This document shows, in pieces, positions 1-9,646 of a DNA stretch of 64,000 nt (the first letter of the stretch is position 1; each line of letters opens with the position of its first letter). The translations under genes were made by a program, and so were the position numbers. The notes under the pieces are model-generated. The model worked only from the letters and a program-made list of their open reading frames with translations. It was not told the origin of the DNA and searched no databases. The stretch comes from Methylobacillus sp. GTDB taxonomy: Bacteria; Pseudomonadota; Gammaproteobacteria; Burkholderiales; Methylophilaceae. The stretch spans positions 23,560 to 87,559 of the forward strand of contig JAITWS010000098.1 of NCBI GenBank assembly GCA_031285185.1. Reading direction: 5' to 3'.

Positions 1-1091
1 TCTTTCGCGACGGCTTTTCGCAGTTCGTCCAACACGGCCTGGCGGTGGTTTTCATCTTCCATGTCTATGAAATCCAGAATGATGATGCCGCCGAGATTAC
101 GCAGCCGCAATTGACGCGCGATGGCTTGCGCCGCTTCGAGGTTGGTTTTGAAAATGGTGTCGGCAAGCGAGCGCCCTCCGACGAAGCCGCCCGTGTTCAC
201 ATCCACCGTGGTGAGCGCCTCGGTCTGGTCGAAGATCAGGTAGCCGCCGGATTTCAGTTCCACTTTGCGCGAGAGCGCCTTTTCGATTTCCTGTTCCACA
301 TTGTTGATCTCGAACAGTGGACGATCGCCCGCGTAACGCTCAATGCGGTTTTTCACGCCGCCCGCGTAGCTCTCGGCGAACTCCAGCATTTTCTGGCAGG
401 TTTCGCCCGAATCCACGAAGATGCGACGCGTGTTTTCGTTGACCGTGTCGCGCAACACGCGCAGCGGCAGCGTCAAATCCTGATACACCAGCGAGCCGTG
501 CGACGCTTCGCCGTTGGTGGCCTGAATGTTGCCCCAGACCTTGTTGAGATATTCGATGTCGGCCAGCAATTCCTCGTCGGTCGCGGTATCAGCCAGCGTG
601 CGTATGATGTAGCCGCCTTTGCGTTGTTGCGGCAACAGGCGCAGCAGTCGGTCGCGCAGCGCGTCGCGTTCCGCTTCGGTCGCGATGCGTTGCGATACGC
701 CGATATGTTCCTGCTGCGGCAGATAAACGAGAAAGCGCCCCGCGATGCTGATCTGCATGGTCAGCCGCGCGCCCTTGCCGCCTATGGGTTCCTTGATGAT
801 CTGCACCATCACCGTCTGGCCTTCGTGCAGCAATTCCTGAATCGGTTTTTCCGCGTTGGTTTCGTATTCGAGAATATCCGCGATATACAAAAACGCCGCG
901 CGCGCGAGGCCGATGTCTATAAAGGCCGATTGCATTCCGGGCAACACGCGGCGCACGACGCCTTTGTAAACATTGCCCACCAGCCCAAGCGAACTCGCGC
1001 GTTCGATGTGCAGCTCCTGCACCACGCCTTGCGCCATGACAGCCACGCGCGTTTCCTGCGGGGTGACGTTGATGAGTATTTCTTCGCTCAC
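1..1091 (-). CDS. rng: Ribonuclease G, 5' part of gene (truncated by window edge)
   Basis: Reverse strand from a GTG at 1091 reads VSEEILINVTPQETRVAVMAQGVVQELHIERA..., typical RNase G/E N-terminus; directly follows maf with overlapping stop/start. Not in the ORF track because it runs off the window. Confidence 0.88.
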   Translation of the reverse strand, partial: MSEEILINVTPQETRVAVMAQGVVQELHIERASSLGLVGNVYKGVVRRVLPGMQSAFIDIGLARAAFLYIADILEYETNAEKPIQELLHEGQTVMVQIIKEPIGGKGARLTMQISIAGRFLVYLPQQEHIGVSQRIATEAERDALRDRLLRLLPQQRKGGYIIRTLADTATDEELLADIEYLNKVWGNIQATNGEASHGSLVYQDLTLPLRVLRDTVNENTRRIFVDSGETCQKMLEFAESYAGGVKNRIERYAGDRPLFEINNVEQEIEKALSRKVELKSGGYLIFDQTEALTTVDVNTGGFVGGRSLADTIFKTNLEAAQAIARQLRLRNLGGIIILDFIDMEDENHRQAVLDELRKAVAK

Positions 1092-1672
1092 GGCAAAATG
1101 ACTCCAAATTTTTTCAACAACTGCGCAGTTTCATAAATCGGCAACCCCATAACGCCGGAATAGCTGCCTTCGATGCGGCGCGCGAACACGCCGGCCAAGC
1201 CTTGTATGCCGTAAGCGCCGGCCTTGTCGCGCGGTTCGCCGGAGGCGACATAGGCCGCGATTTCGGCGGCGCTCAAATCCGCAAACTCGACTTCCGTGCT
1301 TGATAACGCGATTTCCACGCGCCCGCCGCGCGCCACGGCGACCGCCGTATGCACCGCATGGCAACGCCCCGACAAGCGGCGCAACATCGCCGCCGCATCC
1401 GCGTCATCTTCCGGTTTTCCAAGGATGATGCCGTCCACGCACACGGTGGTATCCGCCGCGAGCACCGGCAAATCGGCCAGCCCTTCCCGCGCGACGCGAC
1501 GCGCGCACACGAGCGCCTTCTCCCGCGCGAGCCGCAGCACATAATGTTCGGGCGTCTCGTCCGGCAATACGGATTCGTCCACATCCGAGGGCAACACCTC
1601 GCACGCGATGCCGAGCTGACCCAGCAATTCGCGGCGGCGCGGCGAGCGGGAGGCGAGATAAAGTTTGTTCAT
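1088..1672 (-). CDS. maf: Maf-like nucleoside triphosphate pyrophosphatase
   Basis: LYLASRSPRRRELLGQLGI and DKAGAYGIQGLAGVF motifs; 194 aa. Confidence 0.93.
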   Translation of the reverse strand: MNKLYLASRSPRRRELLGQLGIACEVLPSDVDESVLPDETPEHYVLRLAREKALVCARRVAREGLADLPVLAADTTVCVDGIILGKPEDDADAAAMLRRLSGRCHAVHTAVAVARGGRVEIALSSTEVEFADLSAAEIAAYVASGEPRDKAGAYGIQGLAGVFARRIEGSYSGVMGLPIYETAQLLKKFGVILP

Positions 1673-1712
1673 AAGTAATCGTGCTTCAAGGTGAACGGAT
1701 GTTTGATGAAAA

Positions 1713-2258
1713 TCATCGCTGCAATTCCGCTTCCACCGCGTCGCGTTTTTGTTTTCCGGCGAGCAACTCCACCAGCGTCAACGCGAAATCCAGCGCGGTT
1801 CCCGGACCGCGCGAGGTGATGATTTTTCCGTCCGTCACGACTTTTTCGTTCACATATATATGCGTTCCCGGCAAGCGGTCGAGCACGCCGGGGAAGCTGG
1901 TTGCGCGTTTGCCTTGCAGCAGCCCGGCGGCGTGCAAAGCCATGGGCGCAGCGCAAATGGCGGCGATGTATTTTCCCGTGTCCGCCATGTTTTTCAGCAG
2001 CACGATCACACGCGCGTCATTGCGAAGATGTTCGGAACCCGGCATTCCGCCGGGGAGGACGATCATGTCGAAATCGTCCGCGAGCACCGCGTCCAGCGTG
2101 GTGTCGGGCATGATGACCGTGCCGCGGCTCGCGCGTATCGCGCCGCTTTCCAGACCTGCCATAATGACGGCGATGTCGGCGCGGCGTAAAATGTCCGCGA
2201 CCGTGACCGCTTCCAGTTCCTCGCAACCTTGCGCGAGCGGAATCAATACTTTTGCCAT
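1713..2258 (-). CDS. DJ-1/PfpI family protein (YajL/ThiJ-like)
   Basis: MAKVLIPLAQGCEELEAVTVADILRRA and AAICAAPMALHAAGLLQGKRATSFPG (nucleophile-elbow Cys). Confidence 0.9.
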   Translation of the reverse strand: MAKVLIPLAQGCEELEAVTVADILRRADIAVIMAGLESGAIRASRGTVIMPDTTLDAVLADDFDMIVLPGGMPGSEHLRNDARVIVLLKNMADTGKYIAAICAAPMALHAAGLLQGKRATSFPGVLDRLPGTHIYVNEKVVTDGKIITSRGPGTALDFALTLVELLAGKQKRDAVEAELQR

Positions 2259-2314
2259 GACGTGTTTTCCTGTTGCTTGTGGCGATACTAACCCAATTCA
2301 ACAAAGGGTATCAA

Positions 2315-2935
2315 ATGATCGAGTGGGGCTATCTCATCAAAGTCGGCGTGGCCTTGTTCGCCATCGTCAACGCCATCGGAACCGTGCCGATTTTCATCAC
2401 CGCGACCGAGGGCTGGCCGGACAGCGACCGCACACGCACGATACGTCTCATCGCGTTGACGGTTTTTTTGGTGCTGACGACGGCGATTTTTATCGGCGAC
2501 AAAATCCTCGCTTTTTTCAGCATCAGCATTCCGTCCTTCCAGGTCGGCGGCGGCATATTGCTGCTGCTCATGGCGATCGGCATGATGCACGGGCATCCGC
2601 GCCAACGCGAAAACGAAACGGCGGGCGCGCGCGACGCGGTGGCCATTGTGCCGTTCAGCATTCCCCTGCTGGCGGGGCCGGGCGCAATCAGCAGCGTCAT
2701 CATCACCGCCGAGCAAAGCGGCGGTTTCTGGGGACATTTGATGCTGGTGATTCCGGTGCTCGTCGTGGCCGCGCTGGTTTATGCCATCCTCAGCCTTTCC
2801 ATGCCCATCGCGCGCAAACTCGGCGCGTCCGGCATCGTCATCGTCACCCGACTCATGGGCTTGATATTGGCGGCGATGGCGATCGAGTTCATGGCGCACG
2901 GACTGGGCAGCCTGTTTCCCGGTCTAGTAAAATAA
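2315..2935 (+). CDS. MarC family integral membrane protein
   Basis: MIEWGYLIKVGVALFAIVNAIGTVPIFITAT and PFSIPLLAGPGAISSVI; multi-TM. Internal ATG at 2315 preferred over 2273. Confidence 0.88.
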   Translation: MIEWGYLIKVGVALFAIVNAIGTVPIFITATEGWPDSDRTRTIRLIALTVFLVLTTAIFIGDKILAFFSISIPSFQVGGGILLLLMAIGMMHGHPRQRENETAGARDAVAIVPFSIPLLAGPGAISSVIITAEQSGGFWGHLMLVIPVLVVAALVYAILSLSMPIARKLGASGIVIVTRLMGLILAAMAIEFMAHGLGSLFPGLVK

Positions 2936-2940
2936 CGCCC

Positions 2941-3384
2941 ATGATCTGGAAACCCAATGTCACCGTCGCAGCCGTCATTGAACAGGACGGAAAATTTCTG
3001 CTGGTGGAGGAAGAAACCGCCGAGGGCGCGATGTTCAACCAACCGGCGGGGCATCTCGAAGACGGCGAAACGCTGCTGGATGCCGTGACGCGCGAGGTGC
3101 GCGAAGAAACCGCGTGGTACTTCACGCCCACCGCGCTGCTCGGCGTGTATCTCTGGAAGCATCCGAAGAGGGACATCACCTATCTGCGCTTCGCCTTCAC
3201 CGGCGAAATCGGCGACCACGACCCCGCGCAAAAACTTGATGACGGCATACTTCGCGCCTGCTGGCTGACGGCGGATGAGGTGCGCGCCTCGCACGCGCGG
3301 CATCGCAGCCCGCAGGTGCTGACGTGCATCGAGCATCATCTCGCGGGACAACGTTTTCCCTTATCGGTACTGACCCATTTATGA
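2941..3384 (+). CDS. NUDIX hydrolase (NudJ-like)
   Basis: Nudix box [24 protein letters not shown]-terminal part of track ORF 1681..3384; stop overlaps mnmA start (ATGA). Confidence 0.87.
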   Translation: MIWKPNVTVAAVIEQDGKFLLVEEETAEGAMFNQPAGHLEDGETLLDAVTREVREETAWYFTPTALLGVYLWKHPKRDITYLRFAFTGEIGDHDPAQKLDDGILRACWLTADEVRASHARHRSPQVLTCIEHHLAGQRFPLSVLTHL

Positions 3385-4469
3385 AGAAAAAAGTCATCGT
3401 CGGCTTGTCCGGCGGCGTGGATTCCTCGGTCGCGGCGCTGCTGTTGAAAGAACAGGGTTACGAGGTCGTCGGCCTGTTCATGAAAAACTGGGAGGATGAT
3501 GACACCGACGATTATTGTCCGGCCAAACAGGATTTGATTGACGCCGCCGCCGTTGCCGACCGGCTCGACATCGAAATTGAAGCGGTCAATTTTTCCAAAG
3601 AGTACAAGGAAAAAGTATTCAACAATTTCCTTGAGGAATACCGCGCCGGACGCACGCCCAACCCGGATATTTTCTGCAATTCGGAAATCAAGTTCCGCGC
3701 ATTTCTCGATCACGCGCTGGGCATGGGCGCCGACCTCATCGCCACCGGCCACTACGCGCAAGTACGCGAAGTTGACGGCCTGTTCCAGTTGCTGAAAGCC
3801 GAGGACGGCGGCAAGGATCAAAGCTATTTTCTCTATCGCCTCAACCAGCAACAACTATCGAAAACCCTGTTCCCGCTCGGCCATCTCTACAAACGCGAAG
3901 TGCGCGAAATCGCGCGCAAGGCCGGGCTGGTCACCAGCGAGAAAAAAGATTCCACCGGCATCTGCTTTATCGGCGAACGCCCGTTCCGCGAATTTCTGCA
4001 ACGCTATCTGCCCAACAACCCCGGCGAAATCCGCACGCCGGAAGGCAAAGTCGTCGGTCAGCACAACGGCCTCATGTACTACACGCTGGGACAGCGCCAG
4101 GGTTTGGGCATAGGCGGCTCGCGCGAAGGCGACGGCACGCCGTGGTTCGTCGCCGCGAAAGACATGGCGAGCAACACGCTCACCGTGGTGCAAGGCCACG
4201 ATCACCCGCTGCTCCAGTCCGACGGTCTGCACGCGCAACAACTGCACTGGATCGCCGGACACAATCCGCGCGAACACTGGGTTTATGCCGCCAAAACCCG
4301 CTACCGCCAACCCGACGCGCCCTGCGAAATCGAAACCATCGCCGCCGACCGCTGCGAAATCCGCTTCGGCGAAGCGCAATGGGCGGTCACGCCGGGACAA
4401 TCAGTCGTGGTATATGAAAGCCGGGTTTGTCTGGGCGGGGGGATAATCACGGCGGCGGCCAAGGTTTGA
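3381..4469 (+). CDS. mnmA: tRNA-specific 2-thiouridylase MnmA
   Basis: [38 protein letters not shown] (PP-loop), [25 protein letters not shown]. Confidence 0.97.
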   Translation: MKKKVIVGLSGGVDSSVAALLLKEQGYEVVGLFMKNWEDDDTDDYCPAKQDLIDAAAVADRLDIEIEAVNFSKEYKEKVFNNFLEEYRAGRTPNPDIFCNSEIKFRAFLDHALGMGADLIATGHYAQVREVDGLFQLLKAEDGGKDQSYFLYRLNQQQLSKTLFPLGHLYKREVREIARKAGLVTSEKKDSTGICFIGERPFREFLQRYLPNNPGEIRTPEGKVVGQHNGLMYYTLGQRQGLGIGGSREGDGTPWFVAAKDMASNTLTVVQGHDHPLLQSDGLHAQQLHWIAGHNPREHWVYAAKTRYRQPDAPCEIETIAADRCEIRFGEAQWAVTPGQSVVVYESRVCLGGGIITAAAKV

Positions 4470-4494
4470 CCGTTTATACAAATTAGCGTATCTT
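4466..4494 (+). promoter_or_regulatory. Candidate sigma70 promoter for the autotransporter
   Basis: TTGACC (4466-4471), 17-nt spacer, TATCTT (4489-4494); -35 overlaps the mnmA stop. Confidence 0.45.
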
Positions 4495-4554
4495 TGCGCC
4501 CAAAAAAGTAGGGGGGGTGTCTATCCAAACATTTATAGCAGTTCAAAATACGCC

Positions 4555-7500
4555 ATGGATAAGCACTTGCTGCAACCCTCATCTCGCCGCGCATTTTTCG
4601 GCATCGCGTTTTCCCCGATTGCGTTTTCACTGATCTTCGCCGCCGGTTTCGGTTTTTTTGCTGCGCCCGCTCATGCGACATGCACGGGTTTGGGGTCGGC
4701 GAACATAAATTGCACGGGCACGGATGCCATCACGCCCGCCCCCGCCACTTATAGCGGCGGCAATGTCATCAACATCTTGCACGACTGGACGCTCACGGGC
4801 AGCGGCGGTTTTTACAGCTCGGCAACGGGCGCTACCGCCACGAACACACTGACCGCGACCAATGTGAGCATCAACAACACACTGACAATCGGTAACGTCC
4901 GGGGCATCAGCATTGCGAGCAACAACGGCGATGTGTCGCTCGACGTGACAAGCGGAACCATTACCACAAAGGGAAACGCCGGTTTCGCCATTTACGGCAC
5001 CACTGCGGGCGGCGGCGATGTGAGCATTACCAACGGCGCGAATGTCACCACTGCGGGCGACGTTCTCAGCGGCACTCCCACCTATGCCGTTTTCGCCTGG
5101 GTTTCAGGCGGCAACGGCACGGCGAGCATCACCAACAGTGGCGATGTCTCCACCGCCGGAGTCGGCGCTGCCGGCCTCTATGCCTTCACCAACGGCGGCT
5201 CGACCACCATAGACAACAGCGGAACCATCATCACAAACGGCAACGCTTCCGGCAGCACAGGCGCTTATGGCATCATCGCCGTCGGGGCAAGCGGTAGCGG
5301 CAATGTGGTCAGCATTACCAATCGCGGAACGATCACCACCTACGGCGATGCGGCTGCCGCCATTTATGGCATCAGCGCCGGAGCCGCCGCGATCAACATC
5401 ATCAACAGCGGCGACCTGACCACCTACGGTGATTTCGCATCCGGCAACATAGGCGCTTATGGCATCGAAGCTTACGCGCAAGGCAGCGGCATCATCACCA
5501 TCACCAACAGCGGAACGATTGCCACATTCGGGGAACTAGACCAGGGAATACATGCCGCCGCCACCAGCGGCAGCATCACCATCACCAACGGCGGGATGAT
5601 TACAACCTCCGGGACGAATGCCGATGGTATTTATGCCACCATCTCCAGCGGCAGCGGCACGATCAATATCACCAACAACGCGGCGATTGCCACATCCGGC
5701 GGCAGCGCAGCCGGCATTGTAGGCAACGTCGCTGGCGGCAACGGCTCGGTCATCATCACCAACAATGCGACGATCACCACATCCCAAACATCCTCCTACG
5801 GCATCGAAAGCTCTATCACAAGCGGCAGCGGCGCAGCGACCATCACCAACAACGCGGCGATCACCACGACAGCAAACAGCGCCATCGGCATCTATAGCTA
5901 TACCAACAGCAACGGCGCGACGAACATCACCAACAACGCGGCAATCACCACATCCGGCAACTCCGCTTACGGCATTTTTGCGAATGTGCCGGGCATCAGC
6001 GCAACAAGCATCACCAACACGGCGGCGATCACCACCTCCGGCAGCTCCGCCCACGGTCTTGATGTTTTCTCGACTTCCAATAAAAGCACGGTAACCCTGA
6101 ACAACAGCGGCTCGGTCGTTTCCGGGCAGGCCAATGCCGTGCGCGTGACCGGCGGCACGACCGGCCTTCAACTCACCAACTCCGGCGCGATTCTGGGCGG
6201 AAGCGTCGGCGTGTATTTCTCCGGCAATCACCTCTCCGCCAAAATAGACAACTCCGGCACCATCGGCTCCCTGAATGATTTTGCCGTGGACACACACCTC
6301 CTGACCACCGCGTTCACCATCAACAACCCCGGCACAATCACCGGCTACATGACGCTGGGCAACAATGCCAATACGCTGAACAACTCCGGCCTGTGGAATC
6401 TGCGTAATTACAACGCGCCGACCAACACCCAAAGCGTGGCGGTTTCCGACTTCGGTCTCTCGGACAGCAACGTCATCAATAACACCGGAACACTGCAACT
6501 CACCGCCGTCAACGGCGCGGCGGTGAATGCGACGGGCGCGTATCTGCCTCTGGGCAATGCCTTTAACACACCTTCCGCCGGTGGCTCCGTGCAGGGAAAG
6601 ATTGTGAATGTGTTGACCTTTAACCATTCGGGCGTGATTGATCTGACCGCCAACGGCGCGGTCGGCGATGTGTTGCTGATTTCCAGCAGCAGCGCCGCCG
6701 GGGCGGGCGACAGCGTGTTTGTATCGAATGGCGGCACGCTCAAGATCAACACGGTTTTGAACGAAGGTGGCGCGAACTCCAAATCCGACATGTTGGTGCT
6801 TGATTCCACTCAACTCGGCAGCGCGCCCACCCGCATCATCGTCACCAATGTCGGCGGCCTCGGCGCGCAAACACCGGGCAACGGCATTGCCGTGGTGGAA
6901 GTGTTGAACAAAACCGCTTCCGCCGATGGCGTGTTCGCTCTCGGCGCGCCTGCCGCCGCCGGAGCTTATGACTACGGCCTGTTTCACCACGGCATCGGCG
7001 CGGATGCCGCAGATGGCAACTGGTATCTGCGGCTCACCGGCATACGTCCCGAAGTCCCGCTCGACACTGCCGTCCCCGCGCTCACCATGCGCGTCGGCCT
7101 CGCCACTCTCGGCACTTACACCCACCGCACCGGCGACACCGGCGCGGGAGCCAATCTCCGGCCAGTCTGCGAAATCTCGGATGAGCAACAACAAGGATGC
7201 GACCGCTTGTTCTGGATGCGTGCCTTTGGCGCGAACGGCACTTTTGAAAAGCGAAATCGGCATGGCGACAACCCGGCTTATGACTTCGGTTATTTCGGCT
7301 TGCAACTCGGCGTGAATCTCTACCGCGATGACAACGATCAGGCCGGGATATATGGCGGCGTCACTTCGCTGGACGGCGATGTCAGAGACTTCAACGGCGG
7401 TCGCGCCGGACAGGTGAATGTGGAAAATTACAGCATGGGCGCTTACTGGACGCACCGCGATTCGCAGGGCTGGTACACCGATCTGGTGGCGCAGGTAGAT

Positions 7501-8022
7501 CGTTACAGCGACATCAGCACCGATTCAGGCCGCCAGCAATTTCACACCGACGGCTGGGGCTATTCCGTTTCCATCGAAGCGGGACGAGGATTTGATCTGG
7601 ACGACGAGCAACGGCTTCGTCTCATTCCGCAAGGCCAGTTGGTTTACCAACACGCCGAAATTGATGACGGCGCCGATGACTACGGACGGATAAACTACGC
7701 CACAAATGACATTCTGTTTGGCCGCCTCGGCGCGAAACTGGCGCACGATTCCGAAACCGGAACGCTGACCTTCTGGACGGAAATGAATCTGTGGCACCAG
7801 TTCGGCAGCGATGCCAAAACGACATTCAGCACATTGGAAAAAACCAACGCGGTATCGTTCAACGCCAGCCTGGGCGGAACCTGGGCGCAACTGGGCGCGG
7901 GTCTTTCCGGCAGACTGGGCAAAAACACAAACCTCTTCGGAATGGCGGATTACAACACCGCGCTCGGCCAGGGACATGGCCACAGCATTGAAGGCAGAAT
8001 CGGAATCCGGGTGACGTGGTAA
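4555..8022 (+). CDS. Autotransporter with repetitive beta-helix-like passenger and C-terminal beta-barrel
   Basis: N-terminal signal-like segment ending AAPAHA; many ITNNAAITTSG-type ~28-29-aa repeats; C-terminal ~290 aa autotransporter-like barrel ending RIGIRVTW (terminal aromatic). Confidence 0.88.
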   Translation: MDKHLLQPSSRRAFFGIAFSPIAFSLIFAAGFGFFAAPAHATCTGLGSANINCTGTDAITPAPATYSGGNVINILHDWTLTGSGGFYSSATGATATNTLTATNVSINNTLTIGNVRGISIASNNGDVSLDVTSGTITTKGNAGFAIYGTTAGGGDVSITNGANVTTAGDVLSGTPTYAVFAWVSGGNGTASITNSGDVSTAGVGAAGLYAFTNGGSTTIDNSGTIITNGNASGSTGAYGIIAVGASGSGNVVSITNRGTITTYGDAAAAIYGISAGAAAINIINSGDLTTYGDFASGNIGAYGIEAYAQGSGIITITNSGTIATFGELDQGIHAAATSGSITITNGGMITTSGTNADGIYATISSGSGTINITNNAAIATSGGSAAGIVGNVAGGNGSVIITNNATITTSQTSSYGIESSITSGSGAATITNNAAITTTANSAIGIYSYTNSNGATNITNNAAITTSGNSAYGIFANVPGISATSITNTAAITTSGSSAHGLDVFSTSNKSTVTLNNSGSVVSGQANAVRVTGGTTGLQLTNSGAILGGSVGVYFSGNHLSAKIDNSGTIGSLNDFAVDTHLLTTAFTINNPGTITGYMTLGNNANTLNNSGLWNLRNYNAPTNTQSVAVSDFGLSDSNVINNTGTLQLTAVNGAAVNATGAYLPLGNAFNTPSAGGSVQGKIVNVLTFNHSGVIDLTANGAVGDVLLISSSSAAGAGDSVFVSNGGTLKINTVLNEGGANSKSDMLVLDSTQLGSAPTRIIVTNVGGLGAQTPGNGIAVVEVLNKTASADGVFALGAPAAAGAYDYGLFHHGIGADAADGNWYLRLTGIRPEVPLDTAVPALTMRVGLATLGTYTHRTGDTGAGANLRPVCEISDEQQQGCDRLFWMRAFGANGTFEKRNRHGDNPAYDFGYFGLQLGVNLYRDDNDQAGIYGGVTSLDGDVRDFNGGRAGQVNVENYSMGAYWTHRDSQGWYTDLVAQVDRYSDISTDSGRQQFHTDGWGYSVSIEAGRGFDLDDEQRLRLIPQGQLVYQHAEIDDGADDYGRINYATNDILFGRLGAKLAHDSETGTLTFWTEMNLWHQFGSDAKTTFSTLEKTNAVSFNASLGGTWAQLGAGLSGRLGKNTNLFGMADYNTALGQGHGHSIEGRIGIRVTW
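5660..6110 (+). repeat. Tandem degenerate ~84-87 bp coding repeats in autotransporter passenger
   Basis: Successive units starting ITNNAAI/ITNNATI/ITNTAAI at 28-29-aa intervals; DNA motif atcaccaacaacgcggcgatcaccac recurs. Confidence 0.75.
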
Positions 8023-8118
8023 GCGGAGCGGCGATTCACGTCACCGGCGGCACGCTGACTTGCAAAAACCGTAGCACATACTACGATGTACCTACTTGTT
8101 TATACACAGGAGTGAAAT

Positions 8119-8367
8119 ATGCGGTTGCAAGTAGCGAGATGGGGTAACAGTCTGGCGGTACGCCTGTCCGCTGAATATGCGCGCGCCGCCGGGCTGCGCG
8201 AAGGCGATAGCGTCGAAGCCGAAATGACACCATCGGGCGCAATTACTCTGACACCGAACCAACCCTTCGACAAAGCCGCCTTTCTCGCCCGCACTCGCAA
8301 GCAGCGCGCAAAAATGCCGATGACCGAAGCGACGGTCGAAAAAATGTGCCAAGAGGCACGTTACTGA
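8119..8367 (+). CDS. AbrB/MazE-family antitoxin
   Basis: MRLQVARWGNSLAVRLSAEYARAAGLREGDSVEAEM, AbrB/MazE fold signature; SD-like aggag upstream. Confidence 0.85.
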   Translation: MRLQVARWGNSLAVRLSAEYARAAGLREGDSVEAEMTPSGAITLTPNQPFDKAAFLARTRKQRAKMPMTEATVEKMCQEARY

Positions 8368-8460
8368 TGATCTCTACTTGCAAATCCCGCCTCAAAAACC
8401 AACAGTGGCACAGATGACCGGCATTTGACAGTTAATTGTTTTGTGTGTGCAATATGACGC

Positions 8461-8715
8461 ATGAATAGCGAACGATTCCACCGTCCAGTCATCATCACTC
8501 GCCACGCGGCACAACGTATGGCCGAACGTTCCATATCCGAGGCTGATCTGTTGGAGATCATTGACACGGGCGCGGTTCGCTATCGTGACGACACGCACCT
8601 CTGGGCATTCAAGCATTTTCCTGCCCGGCAGGATAATCTGCTTTGCGCAGTGCTGGTGCTGGAAAATGCCGTAGTCGTGAAAACCGTGATGCACCATTTT
8701 GAGTTCAAGGACTGA
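8461..8715 (+). CDS. DUF4258-like protein
   Basis: ITRHAAQRMAERSISEADLLEIIDTGAVRYRDD...VVVKTVMHHFE resembles DUF4258. Confidence 0.7.
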   Translation: MNSERFHRPVIITRHAAQRMAERSISEADLLEIIDTGAVRYRDDTHLWAFKHFPARQDNLLCAVLVLENAVVVKTVMHHFEFKD

Positions 8716-8718
8716 GTC

Positions 8719-8916
8719 ATGAAATCCACCTATTTTGACGATGACGACACGCTGGTCATCCGGCTGTCGGACAAGCCTATCGTTCGCGAGGTATCGCAAG
8801 ACTGGAACACGCACATCAGTTATGCCGAGGATGGCACGGCGGTGGAGTTGGTGGTACTTGAAGCCAGTATGCGCGGGGTGGTTCCGGTGGAAGTGCGGCA
8901 TACCGCCGTCGCGTGA
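8719..8916 (+). CDS. DUF2283-like protein
   Basis: MKSTYFDDDDTLVIRLSDKPIVREVSQDWNTHISYAEDGTAVELVVLEAS resembles DUF2283; 3 bp after the DUF4258-like ORF. Confidence 0.72.
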   Translation: MKSTYFDDDDTLVIRLSDKPIVREVSQDWNTHISYAEDGTAVELVVLEASMRGVVPVEVRHTAVA

Positions 8917-8972
8917 AATAAACCAGACCACAAAACCAGCTCCCCGTCTGTGCGGAGACGACCGGAATCAAA

Positions 8973-9587
8973 CTAGCTCGGCGGCGGCGCCGTATCCTTG
9001 AACGACGGGCGTGCCATGAGTTGTTCGTGCAGTTTCGCCAGGTTGGGGTAGAGGTCGCGCCAGCCGATTTCCGGCATACGCAGATCAATGTAGCCCAGCA
9101 CGCAGCCGACGGCGATGTCGGCGAGCGTGAAGCGGTCGCCGGTCGCCCATTTGCTTTCGCGCATATCTTCCGACATGCGTTTCAAACCGCGCGTGACTTT
9201 CTGCATCTGGCGTTCGATCAGGGTTTCGTCCTGCTTTTCCGGCGGGCGGCGTTTTTCCATGACCACGGCGACGGTCGCGTCGCACACGCCATCCGCGAGC
9301 GCCTCCCAGCGGCGCACCAGCGCGCGGTTGATGTTGTCCTGCGGAATCAGGCGGGAGACCGGAACCTTGTTGTCCAGATAATCCACGATCACGGCGGAGT
9401 CGTAATAACTTGTGCCGTCATCGAGCACCAGCGTGGGGATTTTGCCGAGCGGGTTGTATTCGGGAACGGGCGAATCGGGCGCGGCAAGCGAGGCCACGGT
9501 GACCAGATCGCATTCGATGTGTTTCTCGGCCAGCACCACGCGTACTTTGCGGGCATAGGGGCTGGCTTGGGTGATGAAGAGCTTCAT
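8973..9587 (-). CDS. Glutathione S-transferase family protein
   Basis: MKLFITQASPYARKVRVVLAEKHIECD...NPLGKIPTLVLDDGTSYYDSAVIVDYLD. Confidence 0.92.
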   Translation of the reverse strand: MKLFITQASPYARKVRVVLAEKHIECDLVTVASLAAPDSPVPEYNPLGKIPTLVLDDGTSYYDSAVIVDYLDNKVPVSRLIPQDNINRALVRRWEALADGVCDATVAVVMEKRRPPEKQDETLIERQMQKVTRGLKRMSEDMRESKWATGDRFTLADIAVGCVLGYIDLRMPEIGWRDLYPNLAKLHEQLMARPSFKDTAPPPS

Positions 9588-9646
9588 GGTTTTATGCGGA
9601 GGGAATAATTTAGCGCATTATAATGCAATTGCCGAATGGATTTATC

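Noticed and set aside
45-1136. 363-aa + strand ORF at window start
   Set aside because: Antisense to rng.
1681-3384. 567-aa + strand ORF
   Set aside because: Only the C-terminal 147 codons (from 2941) are coding (NUDIX); the rest is antisense/out of frame to the DJ-1 and MarC genes.
5536-7455. 639-aa minus-strand ORF antisense to autotransporter
   Set aside because: Open only because of the periodic codon pattern of the repeats (GVVGDGRRAVAA-like echoes).
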